Shown here one piece after another: positions 16,999 to 24,530 of a stretch of DNA of 38,114 bases. This DNA comes from Phycisphaerales bacterium (GTDB lineage: Bacteria; Planctomycetota; Phycisphaerae; UBA1845; Fen-1342). The notes under the pieces were generated by a model, which saw only the letters and a program-made list of their open reading frames with translations, had not been told where the DNA came from and did not search any database. Every line of letters starts with the position of its first letter. Within the stretch, counting starts at the first letter, position 1. Location: assembly GCA_016795025.1 (NCBI GenBank), contig JAEUIR010000016.1, positions 1 through 38,114 of the forward strand, in the 5' to 3' direction. Both the position numbers and the translations under genes were made by a program.

Positions 16999-17153
16999 TG
17001 CGCCCTGCCGAAGCGGTTTGCCCGGTCAGGGGCCGGCAAAACAGTCAATAAGGCTAAATCATGTTTCATGCCGCGCACCGACGCCCACTTGGATTATCAT
17101 TTCGGCCAGCCGATTGTCGAGGAACCGGGCACGCTCCGCAATCATGGACACGC

Positions 17154-17711
17154 ATGGCTGACTTCAGCGCGCCGGCGGCGCAGGACGAACACGAACTTAT
17201 TCAGCGCTGTCTCCGCGGTGAGCAGGGCGCGTGGGATGCGCTCGTCGAGCGCTACGGACGACTGGTTTACTCGGTTCCTGCGAAAATGGGAATGACCGCG
17301 TCCGACGCGGACGACGTGTTTCAAACCGTGTTCGGCATCGTTTTGAGAAAGCTCGATACGCTGCGAGACGAGTCGCGGCTGGCCGCGTGGCTTATTCGCA
17401 CCACATATCGAGAATGCTGGCGCAATCGACGCCGCGCCATGCAATACACCCCCGTCGATGAGCACGCGGCGGCGAGTGAGCCCGATGAGGCCGAGATCGA
17501 GCAGTTGGAGCGAAGGCAGATCGTTCGCGAAGCCCTGTGTTGCCTCGATGCAAAGTGCCGCCGATTGATCGAAGTGCTGTTTCTTCAGGCCGAAACACCC
17601 GACTATCAGGCCGTCGCCGTGACGCTGAACATGCCGATCGGCAGCATCGGCCCCACACGCGCCCGCTGCTTCAAAAAGCTGGAAACGATTCTTCGAGACA
17701 AGGGGTTGTAG
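17154..17711 (+). CDS. ECF-type RNA polymerase sigma factor
   Basis: A 185-residue sigma factor. Region 2 is at about residues 13-95: ELIQRCLRGEQGAWDALVERYG, then DADDVFQTVFGIVLRKLDTL and AAWLIRTTYRECWRNRRR. Region 4 is at about 125-180: LDAKCRRLIEVLFLQ, then AVAVTLNMPIGSIGPTRARC, a helix-turn-helix whose GSIGPTRARC ending is common in planctomycete sigma factors. ATG 17154 was chosen because the family begins at about this point; an upstream in-frame start at 17061 would add unrelated residues. No clear Shine-Dalgarno is seen. No anti-sigma gene follows; the next gene is convergent. Its 3' end runs into a strong hairpin. Confidence 0.88.
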   Translation: MADFSAPAAQDEHELIQRCLRGEQGAWDALVERYGRLVYSVPAKMGMTASDADDVFQTVFGIVLRKLDTLRDESRLAAWLIRTTYRECWRNRRRAMQYTPVDEHAAASEPDEAEIEQLERRQIVREALCCLDAKCRRLIEVLFLQAETPDYQAVAVTLNMPIGSIGPTRARCFKKLETILRDKGL

Positions 17712-17713
17712 GT

Positions 17714-17737
17714 GCTCCGTCCGCGGATGGACGGAGC
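17714..17737 (+). terminator. Hairpin terminator after the sigma factor gene
   Basis: GCTCCGTCC (17714-17722) and GGACGGAGC (17729-17737) form a perfect 9-bp stem with a 6-base loop, beginning three bases after the sigma factor stop. TTCCTATGTTGATTCTT follows. The convergent minus-strand gene ends 22 bases away, so it may work in both directions. Confidence 0.65.
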
Positions 17738-17759
17738 TTCCTATGTTGATTCTTCAGCG

Positions 17760-18887
17760 CTATCGCGATGCGCGCTTGTGCATCACGCCTCGTAGCCCTT
17801 CCAGAAGCTCGCTCAACTCACGATGCACTGATTTCGGCGCTCGCACCACCAGCGCATCGTTGATGAATCGCATGGCGGCGCGGCCGCCGTTGCCGTCCCA
17901 TGCGTCGGGACGAACCGTGTGCACGATCAACGCTCCAAGCTCTGATTGTGCGCGTGTTCCCGCGTTCACCGCGTTTGACGACTGTTGTTGAGCGACGGCA
18001 TTCTGCGTCGCATTCGAACCTCTGTCGCCGCGCCCCATCGATCCCCAATTCACCGTGTTGGAGCTTTTGGCGTCGTCCGCGCTGGCAGCCCCGCCGGCCT
18101 GCGCAGGTTCGGTAATGGATTCGAGCAGGTCGCGCACGTCATATACGACAAGCGACAAGCGATGATCAAGGCTGTCCATCGGCCCGATCACCAGCACGCC
18201 GTCGTCAATCGCGTATCCTAATTCCACGTCGCGCGATGCCGCGAAAATCAGGTCCAATGCGCGCGATAGCGAGACATTGCGGAGCTTCAGACTGATCGGG
18301 AAATCCCGCGGTATCGCGCCCGTTTCCTCCATCGCCCGCCATTGCACCACGACATTCGCGTTCGTCTGCGCTTGCAGCCACTCGACGAACTGCTCGAATG
18401 GCACATCTTGCAGTTCAATCTGTTCCACTGGCTTACTGAGCGCCGCCTCGATGCGCTCATCCTCCTCGACGAGCTGGTCTCGGCGCTCGTCCCGCGAAAC
18501 CGCCGGCTGCGGACCGCGCGCGCCGCCGGAGCCTTGCGCAGCCTCATCGCCCGCCGCGAGCGATCCGATTTGCCGGTCCGGCGCGAAAAGATGGAAACCC
18601 GCGAACATCACCAATGCACATGCAGCGATTGCCGTCGAACGCATGACCCATCTCCTGGTTCTTCCGATTTGTCGAAACCGCGACGCCAGTTCCGCGGCGT
18701 CGCCAAATTCCTCGAGTGCCTGTTGAATGGCCGCTTCACGGGGAACGCCACGCTCGATCGCGTCTTCCACTGCCTCGGCCAGATGCGACTCAAGCTCCCG
18801 GCGAATGCTGGCGCGCTCCCGCGCGCTCAGCCGCAGGAAGCGCGTCAACAAATTCAGATAGGATTCGAATTCGTTGTGGTGGTTCAT
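17760..18887 (-). CDS. HAAS-domain membrane protein with STN/secretin-like periplasmic domain
   Basis: A 375-residue protein. Residues 1-75 form a helical HAAS/permease-prefix domain (LTRFLRLSARERASIRREL, then ESHLAEAVEDAIERGVPREA), a domain typically encoded beside PadR regulators. One membrane segment lies near 83-100 (STAIAACALVMFAGFHLF). A charged linker leads to an STN-like domain (about 155-245: PVEQIELQDVPFEQFVEWLQ, VSLSRALDLIF, YAIDDGVLVIGP) of the kind found at the start of secretins and TonB receptors. The C-terminal part contains VHTVRPDAWDGNGG and NDALVVRAPKSVHRELSELL, a pattern seen in planctomycete STN proteins. Start ATG 18887, six bases after the PadR stop; TTG 18896 would give a 4-base overlap. 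It is probably a membrane partner or target of PadR control. Function unknown. Confidence 0.8.
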   Translation of the reverse strand: MNHHNEFESYLNLLTRFLRLSARERASIRRELESHLAEAVEDAIERGVPREAAIQQALEEFGDAAELASRFRQIGRTRRWVMRSTAIAACALVMFAGFHLFAPDRQIGSLAAGDEAAQGSGGARGPQPAVSRDERRDQLVEEDERIEAALSKPVEQIELQDVPFEQFVEWLQAQTNANVVVQWRAMEETGAIPRDFPISLKLRNVSLSRALDLIFAASRDVELGYAIDDGVLVIGPMDSLDHRLSLVVYDVRDLLESITEPAQAGGAASADDAKSSNTVNWGSMGRGDRGSNATQNAVAQQQSSNAVNAGTRAQSELGALIVHTVRPDAWDGNGGRAAMRFINDALVVRAPKSVHRELSELLEGLRGVMHKRASR

Positions 18888-18892
18888 TGGAA

Positions 18893-19330
18893 TCAAAAAT
18901 CTCGCGAATTCGGCGGCCGCAACGCCTGAGCGTCCACTTGTGGCAATCGCGCGGGCGGCTGCCCGCTATCCGCCACAACCGGACGCGCGATGCTCAGCGA
19001 ATCCAGTAGCGGCGCGAGCAACATTTGCACCGTGGCCGCATAATCGAACCATTCGGTCGCGTTACGCCGGAGCCGCGCCTCCCCGGCCTCGGTGAGTGCA
19101 TACCACTTTCGATCGCGCCCGCCCTGCTCATCCCACCATGTTCGCACACAACTCTCCTGCTCAAGCTTGTGCAGGATCGGATAGAGCGTGCCCGCCTTGA
19201 TATTGACACGCCCGCAGGATCGCGACGAAAGCGACGTCAGAATCTGATAGCCATAGCGCGCCCCGCTCTGCAACTCGCCCAGAACCATCAGTTCCAGACT
19301 TCCTCGAAGTAGCTCGCGATCAAACGTCAC
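18893..19330 (-). CDS. PadR family transcriptional regulator
   Basis: A 145-residue PadR-type repressor. The winged helix covers residues 3-85: FDRELLRGSLELMVLGEL, SGARYGYQILTSL, then INIKAGTLYPILHKLEQES-like residues and GRDRKWYALTEAGEARL, all family hallmarks. A helical C-terminal segment for dimer contacts follows. Start: GTG 19330, preceded by GGGAG with a 6-base gap and matching the usual family start; an ATG at 19354 would add eight residues. It is cotranscribed with the HAAS-STN protein downstream, a frequent PadR pairing. An AT-rich promoter with internal repeats lies about 80 bases upstream, so autoregulation is likely (inference). The inducer is unknown. Confidence 0.92.
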   Translation of the reverse strand: MTFDRELLRGSLELMVLGELQSGARYGYQILTSLSSRSCGRVNIKAGTLYPILHKLEQESCVRTWWDEQGGRDRKWYALTEAGEARLRRNATEWFDYAATVQMLLAPLLDSLSIARPVVADSGQPPARLPQVDAQALRPPNSRDF

Positions 19331-19410
19331 TGGCAACTCCCATGACCACGGCACGCCAACGCCGCCTCGCGCCCGCTAAGCCGCTGCCGTCCCCGGTTTC
19401 AGCCACGCAT

Positions 19411-19440
19411 ACTATAGCACAACTATATATAGCACGGCAA
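19411..19440 (-). promoter_or_regulatory. Promoter and likely PadR operator
   Basis: On the minus strand TTGCCG (19440-19435) and TATAGT (19416-19411) are spaced by 18 bases. The spacer contains the palindromic run CTATATATAG, and TATAGCAC occurs twice on the plus strand (19413-19420 and 19428-19435). AT-rich palindromes between -35 and -10 are typical PadR targets. The region stands out in GC-rich DNA. Confidence 0.5.
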
Positions 19441-19620
19441 TATATTCGGCGAAAAATCACAAAATAGCGAATTTCTCGATTTTTTCTGCCGCGCTCCGCC
19501 GGGAGCAGCCTCGCTTTACGCTCTTAACCTGAAACCGGTATCAGCCGGGATCTCCAGGCCGTTTCGAGTCGAAATCGCCCGGCCGTATCGGTACGTCAAC
19601 TCTTGAAAGGAGCCGTAGTT

Positions 19621-22380
19621 ATGTTCAACTGTCGCACATCGATGCGGAGGCGCATGTGCTGTACGGCGATCGTCGTCCTCACAGGCGCACTGGCGGCATG
19701 GGCGCAGCCGCCAAATGACCTTTGCTCCAACGCCACCGTGATAACGGGCAACGGGGTGTTCAACTTCGACCTGACCGGGGCCACCACCGGCCCGGAGGGC
19801 CAGAGCAACCCGAATTGCGCGGGCCCAACCGGGACGCAAATCATGAGCGACGTTTGGTACTGCTGGACGGCTCCTTGCACCGGATTGGTCACAATCGAGA
19901 CTTGTTTCCTGACCACCGTGGACACCAAGATCGCGTTCTATCCGGGCGGGTGCAATCCCTGCCCAGACCCGGCCACGCCGGCGCTTTGCTGTAATGACGA
20001 CGCCGGCGGCAACTGCGGCCGACAGAGCCTCATCAACTGCGAAGTCGTGTGCTGCCAGCAATATTTGATCCAGATCGGCACGCCGCCGGGGATCGCGCCT
20101 GGGGCGGGCCAATTTCGGATCACATGCGCCGGCTCGGATTGTCCGCAGCCCTGCCCCGGCAATCCTGAACCGCCGCTGTGTGATGGTTGTTGCGGCAAGG
20201 CTCCGCGTTTCACCGGATTTACAGGCACGGTCGCCGTGGTCACGCAGGAACGTAGCGACGGACCGGGCGTTTTCACGAATCACGTCGTCGATGTCGTTGA
20301 TTTGTCCGGAGAGCTCGGTGCGCCGATCGGCTTTAACTGGTTCGCCGCGCCGTTCTACCCGGCGTCGCCCGCGCAGATGTGGACGCAGGATCGATTGGGA
20401 ACGGTCTTTGGCGTCACGCTTGATGATGATGGAAACATCTATCTCGCCGCCACGTCAATCTATTCGGTATTCAACTTCCGCTTCTCAGATGTGATTGGAA
20501 CGTTCACCGGCTCAACATCCGGATCGGTCTATCGCATCGACACGAACACCGGCGCGGCTTCGCTATTCGCGAACCTGCCGAATTTCACGGAATCGTCGCC
20601 GGGAACGAAATTCGTCAGCGTTCCATCCGCGAGCGAACTCAACCCCGGTTTGGGCCAAATCGCGTTCGATTGCGGAACCGATCGCCTGTACGTCACGAAT
20701 TTCGAAGACGGCCGCATCTATCGCTTGGATAAATCCGGCAACATTCTCAGTTCGTTTGATCATGCCACCGGCTCGGTTGACCCCTGGATCGGATCGCCGC
20801 CGGAACCGGCGGATCCGCGCGGCTGGTGCCCGCTGGGCGAGCGCGTCTGGGCGGTGAAATCGAACGGCGGCCGGCTGTATTACAGCGTATGGTGGGAAGA
20901 CTACGACCGATTCGCTGGTGGACCCGAGACGAACCGCCCCTCACCGGATTATTCGCACGCGAACGAAATCTGGTCGATCGCCATCGACGCGACGACGGGC
21001 GAATTCATCGGCACGGCCCAACTCGAAATCTCGCTGCCGGCGTTCCCCGGTCTCGGCCCCGGCGCGGGCGCGGAAGTGTCGAACCCCGTGGCCGACATCG
21101 CGTTCACCGACATTTGCTGCATGCTGGTCGCCGAACGCACGATGTGGGATGACTCGACCAGCGGGTCGCACCGTTCGCGCGTCATGAAGTATTGCATCGG
21201 ATCGGACGGCCGATGGGCTCTCTCGTCCGACGTGTACGAGGTTGGCTCGGCGGCGGCCGGCGTGCCGAATTCGGCCACCGGCGGCGTCGGCTTCAATTAC
21301 GACGCGCCGCCGAACACGCAGGTGCAGGTATGGGCCAACGGCGACGCGATCAAATTCGCGCCGGATCCGCCCGACTCAGGTCCGTCTGGCGGACAGCGGC
21401 TGTACGGCATTTGCGGCCTGCCGCTGACGGGCGGCACGCCCATGACCAACGGCGTATTGATCGACATGGATCAGGAAACCATCGGCGGCGACAAGTATCA
21501 GCAAGGCTGCCTCGAAATCTCATGCACGCCGCCATGTCTCGCGGTGACGTCTGAGCAGATTCTGTGCGAAATCGGGCCGGAAGGTCCGACCGGCAACTAC
21601 ACGTATCAGATTTGCTTCACGAACCAATCGGGCGTCACCGTACAGTACATTCTGCTGCCGGACGCCATCACCGTGCCGCATGTCATCGTGGTGAACCCAC
21701 CGATGCTGAACGGCGAAACGCGCTGCTTTACCTGGACGCTCACCAACGTCGAGCCGGAAACCAGTTATTGCTTCGACATCATTCTCGCGGATGCGAACGT
21801 CGACGAATGCTGCCATGTTGAGCACTGCGTGGACATTCCGCGCTGCGATTGCATGCAGTTCCCGGTGTGCCGCGTGGACTGCGCGAATGACGGCACGGCC
21901 AACGTGCTGTTTACGTTCACCGTGCAAAATCTGACGCCGGGCGCGATCGAGCACATGTTCTTGATTCCCCAGCCGCCGGGCACAAGCGTTACGGTCACGC
22001 CGGATTACATCGATCTGCCGACGACGCCCGCATGGGGCATCGCCGGCCCGTTCACCGTAACAATCAGCGGCGCGACGCCGGGGTCGAGCCTGTGCATCCG
22101 GATGAGCATTCACAATGTGGACTTCATTGAATGTTGCTCACAGGTGAAATGCATCCCGATCCCGATTTGCCATGGCGTGGGCAACATGCTCGGCGACATG
22201 AATTGCGACGGTACCGTCAACAACTTTGACATCGATGCGTTCGTGCTGGCCCTTACGGATCCGGCCGCGTACGCCGCGACGTATCCGACGTGCAACATCA
22301 TGAACGGCGACGTGAACGGCGACGGGTTGTTGAACAACTTCGACATCGATCCATTCGTGGCGCTGCTGACGGGCGGATGA
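19621..22380 (+). CDS. Large secreted beta-propeller-like protein with C-terminal dockerin-like module
   Basis: A 919-residue exported protein. A signal peptide covers about residues 1-29 (MFNCRTSMRRRMCCTAIVVL, then AAWAQ). Residues 30-170 resemble a secreted peptidase-type C-terminal domain (PPNDLCSNATVI, SDVWYCWTAPCTGLVTIETC). About 190-640 has propeller-like repeats: GVTLDDDGNIYLAATSIY, GSVYRIDTNTGAASLF, CGTDRLYVTNFEDGRIYRLD. About 645-855 holds two Cys-rich Ig-like units that resemble each other (NYTYQICFTNQSGVTVQYILLP versus VLFTFTVQNLTPGAIEHMFLIP). Residues 858-919 are the dockerin-like duplication: GDMNCDGTVNNFDIDAFV and GDVNGDGLLNNFDIDPFV. Start ATG 19621 with AAAGGAG eight bases before it. 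Cys content is high, suggesting many disulfides and an extracytoplasmic site. The ligand or surface partner is unknown. Confidence 0.85.
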   Translation: MFNCRTSMRRRMCCTAIVVLTGALAAWAQPPNDLCSNATVITGNGVFNFDLTGATTGPEGQSNPNCAGPTGTQIMSDVWYCWTAPCTGLVTIETCFLTTVDTKIAFYPGGCNPCPDPATPALCCNDDAGGNCGRQSLINCEVVCCQQYLIQIGTPPGIAPGAGQFRITCAGSDCPQPCPGNPEPPLCDGCCGKAPRFTGFTGTVAVVTQERSDGPGVFTNHVVDVVDLSGELGAPIGFNWFAAPFYPASPAQMWTQDRLGTVFGVTLDDDGNIYLAATSIYSVFNFRFSDVIGTFTGSTSGSVYRIDTNTGAASLFANLPNFTESSPGTKFVSVPSASELNPGLGQIAFDCGTDRLYVTNFEDGRIYRLDKSGNILSSFDHATGSVDPWIGSPPEPADPRGWCPLGERVWAVKSNGGRLYYSVWWEDYDRFAGGPETNRPSPDYSHANEIWSIAIDATTGEFIGTAQLEISLPAFPGLGPGAGAEVSNPVADIAFTDICCMLVAERTMWDDSTSGSHRSRVMKYCIGSDGRWALSSDVYEVGSAAAGVPNSATGGVGFNYDAPPNTQVQVWANGDAIKFAPDPPDSGPSGGQRLYGICGLPLTGGTPMTNGVLIDMDQETIGGDKYQQGCLEISCTPPCLAVTSEQILCEIGPEGPTGNYTYQICFTNQSGVTVQYILLPDAITVPHVIVVNPPMLNGETRCFTWTLTNVEPETSYCFDIILADANVDECCHVEHCVDIPRCDCMQFPVCRVDCANDGTANVLFTFTVQNLTPGAIEHMFLIPQPPGTSVTVTPDYIDLPTTPAWGIAGPFTVTISGATPGSSLCIRMSIHNVDFIECCSQVKCIPIPICHGVGNMLGDMNCDGTVNNFDIDAFVLALTDPAAYAATYPTCNIMNGDVNGDGLLNNFDIDPFVALLTGG

Positions 22381-22635
22381 TGAACGAAGCGTAATCAAGT
22401 CTTTGGTCGGTACGGTTGAGATTCACCGTGCTGGCCACAAGTCGAACACGGCGTCGTGCGGGGCACAAAGCTCAGCGCGACGCCGCGTCGTCTTCGGCAT
22501 GACTGCGGATGAGTTGACCGAACGGATGAAATTGAGCGTGCGAACTCGCGCATCAACGTGAACCACATGATGCCGATCGCGAAAGCGATCATGCCGAAAA
22601 TCCAAATTACCCCCCATCCATCACGCGAGTATCGC

Positions 22636-22878
22636 GCGAGCGAAAAGGGTCTGTCGCGCTGCGGCAATAAGCCGCTGGCGCGCATCGTGTCGCATGCGAC
22701 GTCGGGCGGCGCGCCGCGCGAGCTGTTCTTCGCGCTCGACCACCCGATCGGTTGCAGCGGCGCGCGCATCCTCGGCACGGCCGCCCACGCGCTGAAGCAG
22801 CGCGGCGCGAAGAAAGCTGTAATTTCGTTGTGTCTCGGCGGCGGGAATGCCGTGGCGATGGCGATTGAGGCGATGTAG
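22636..22878 (+). pseudogene. Thiolase (acetyl-CoA acetyltransferase) remnant
   Basis: The frame reads a thiolase C-terminus: KPLARIVSHATSGG and PRELFF, then directly ALDHPIGCSGARILGT, HALKQRGAKKAVIS and LCLGGGNAVAMAIEAM before the stop. In intact thiolases of about 390 residues, the first block lies some 65-75 residues before the second, so an in-frame internal deletion has joined them. About 260 N-terminal codons, including the nucleophilic Cys, are absent. The usual ALGHPIG has become ALDHPIG, although the catalytic His and the Cys of CLGGG remain. It cannot be an active thiolase. The segment upstream (RASEKGLSRCG) still resembles the family, so decay probably began by truncation. Confidence 0.78.
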
Positions 22879-23340
22879 CGTCGAACGAAGGCCAATTGAC
22901 ACGAACAAACCCGCGATTGCGCGAACGATGTCCTGCGCGGCGCTGCCCAGTTTTCAAGAAACACTGGTAAGCGAGGTTACTGCTTTGCGCCCGGGCGGAC
23001 GCGGTCAACGTTGGAGGCCGGTTGCGTGGTCGCGAACATCGGCGGGTCCGTAGGCGGCTTCGGCCCCCGAACACCCGCACCACCGTGCAATGCCATCCTC
23101 GCGGCCGTGCCGCCTCGTCGTTTTCTTCTTTCCGCCCGATCCTTCCCTTGACCATTTGACCTCTTGTTCCTCCCACCCGCTCATTTGCGACAAAATCCGC
23201 CATTTCCCCCGCATTCTGCGGTTCGCCATTTGCCAACGCGCTCTCGCCATCTAGCATCTTCCCAGGAGATGCGCATGCACGTGAATTGTCGCGCAACGAT
23301 TCGCCAACCACTGGTCTCGCATTGGTCTCCAAAAACCAAC

Positions 23341-23382
23341 ATGCTCAAAATGGCGCTACAAAAACCGGAGCACCTTGAGCAT
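23341..23382 (+). other. Leader hairpin upstream of gmd
   Basis: ATGCTCAA (23341-23348) and TTGAGCAT (23375-23382) are a perfect 8-base inverted repeat, about 90 bases before the gmd start. A second GC-rich inverted segment (GGCCGG ... CCGGGCCGG) follows it at once. No T-tract is present. It may be an mRNA leader structure; no known riboswitch class is recognised. Confidence 0.3.
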
Positions 23383-23472
23383 CTTCGGCCGGTTCGCGCC
23401 GGGCCGGGGTAGTCGATTCAACGCCGGATTCGGTTTACGATGGCCCTCCGCGAACGTTTGCAAGGAGAGCTT

Positions 23473-24495
23473 ATGCGCATCGCGCTGATCACCGGCATCA
23501 CGGGGCAGGACGGCTCGTATCTGGCCGAGCAATTGCTCGAACTGGGCTACGAAGTGCATGGCGTCATACGCCGATCGAGTTCGTTTAATACCGGCCGGAT
23601 TGATCATCTTTACCAGGACGCGCACACGCCGACGGCGCGTCTGAAGCTTCATCACGGCGATTTGTCAGACGGCGCGAGCCTGCGGCATATTCTGAACAAG
23701 GTGCAACCAAACGAGGTGTACAACCTCGGGGCGCAGTCGCACGTGCGCGTCAGCTTCGATCAACCGGAATTCACGGCCGACGTGGGCGGGTTGGGCACGC
23801 TGCGCCTGTTGGAAGCCATTCGCGACGTGAATCCGAAGATTCGCTTCTATCAGGCGTCGAGCAGCGAAATGTTCGGCAACTCCGCCGCCGGTCGCCCGCT
23901 GAACGAGGAGTCACCGTTTGACCCGCGCAGCCCGTATGCCGCGGCGAAAGTGTTTTCGTATTGGGTGACGCGGAATTACCGCGAGGCATACGGCATGTTC
24001 GCGACGAACGGGATTTTATTTAATCACGAATCGCCGCGCCGCGGCGAGACGTTTGTGACACGTAAGGTCACGCGGGCAGCCACGCGAATCAAAGCCGGGC
24101 TGCAAAAAGAACTCTACCTCGGCAATCTCGAAGCGAAGCGCGACTGGGGTTTCGCGGGAGATTACACACGAGCGATGCATGCGATGCTGCAAGCCACTGA
24201 ACCGGATGATTTCGTGATCGGAACCGGGGAGACGCACTCGGTGCGCGAGCTTTGCGAAGTCTCGTTTTCGGCGCTCAAGCTCGACTATCGCGATTTCGTG
24301 AAGATCGATCCGCGCTATTTCCGACCGACAGAGGTGGACTTTCTGCTGGCCGATCCCGCCAAGGCCCGCATGAAGCTGGGTTGGAAGCCCAAAGTCCTCT
24401 TTCGCGACCTGGTTCACATGATGGTGGAATCGGATATGGAGATCGCGCGACGCGAGTTGCGAGCCGAGGGGCTCGCGGTTCCGGCGGGCGTTTGA
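23473..24495 (+). CDS. gmd: GDP-mannose 4,6-dehydratase
   Basis: A 340-residue extended short-chain dehydrogenase that converts GDP-mannose to GDP-4-keto-6-deoxymannose, the precursor of GDP-fucose, GDP-rhamnose and related sugars. Motifs: [11 protein letters not shown] (residues 7-17, NADP-binding Gly motif), [15 protein letters not shown] (33-47), GDLSD (62-66), SSSEMFG (129-135), and the catalytic YAAAK (Tyr155, Lys159). [17 protein letters not shown] (182-198) and RDWGFAGDY are also diagnostic. ATG 23473 follows AGGAGA by about five bases; an upstream in-frame ATG at 23440 has no support. No fcl/GMER or other nucleotide-sugar gene is adjacent, so the deoxysugar product is not known. It is convergent with the O-antigen-ligase-like gene. 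Confidence 0.95.
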   Translation: MRIALITGITGQDGSYLAEQLLELGYEVHGVIRRSSSFNTGRIDHLYQDAHTPTARLKLHHGDLSDGASLRHILNKVQPNEVYNLGAQSHVRVSFDQPEFTADVGGLGTLRLLEAIRDVNPKIRFYQASSSEMFGNSAAGRPLNEESPFDPRSPYAAAKVFSYWVTRNYREAYGMFATNGILFNHESPRRGETFVTRKVTRAATRIKAGLQKELYLGNLEAKRDWGFAGDYTRAMHAMLQATEPDDFVIGTGETHSVRELCEVSFSALKLDYRDFVKIDPRYFRPTEVDFLLADPAKARMKLGWKPKVLFRDLVHMMVESDMEIARRELRAEGLAVPAGV

Positions 24496-24501
24496 GTCAT
24501 T

Positions 24502-24526
24502 CCGCCTCTGATCGCCAGGCGGCGAT
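24502..24526. terminator. Weak hairpin between convergent gmd and ligase genes
   Basis: CCGCCT (24502-24507) pairs with AGGCGG (24517-24522), and an alternative pairing uses ATCGCC (24511-24516) with GGCGAT (24521-24526). It occupies the 35-base gap between two converging genes. No T-tract is present, so the call is tentative. Confidence 0.3.
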
Positions 24527-24530
24527 TCGA

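Larger units (their letters stand above)
22381..23472. other. Gene-poor 1.1-kb region
   Basis: No intact gene is supported here. It holds a thiolase remnant (22636-22878). It also holds a strongly pyrimidine-rich stretch on the plus strand (about 23121-23234) with recurring CATTTG words at roughly 20-28 base spacing, and a hairpin near 23341-23382 in the leader of the next gene. A minus-strand frame at 22395-22640 reads one hydrophobic segment (VIWIFGMIAFAIGIMWF) but lacks a start site and family resemblance. Confidence 0.7.

Noticed and set aside
22395-22964. A minus-strand 189-codon frame opposite the thiolase remnant, with one hydrophobic segment and a CSTCG motif near its end.
   Set aside because: It mostly mirrors the thiolase remnant on the other strand, lacks a start site and shows no family match. 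The hydrophobic part might be a small protein, but I cannot support it.
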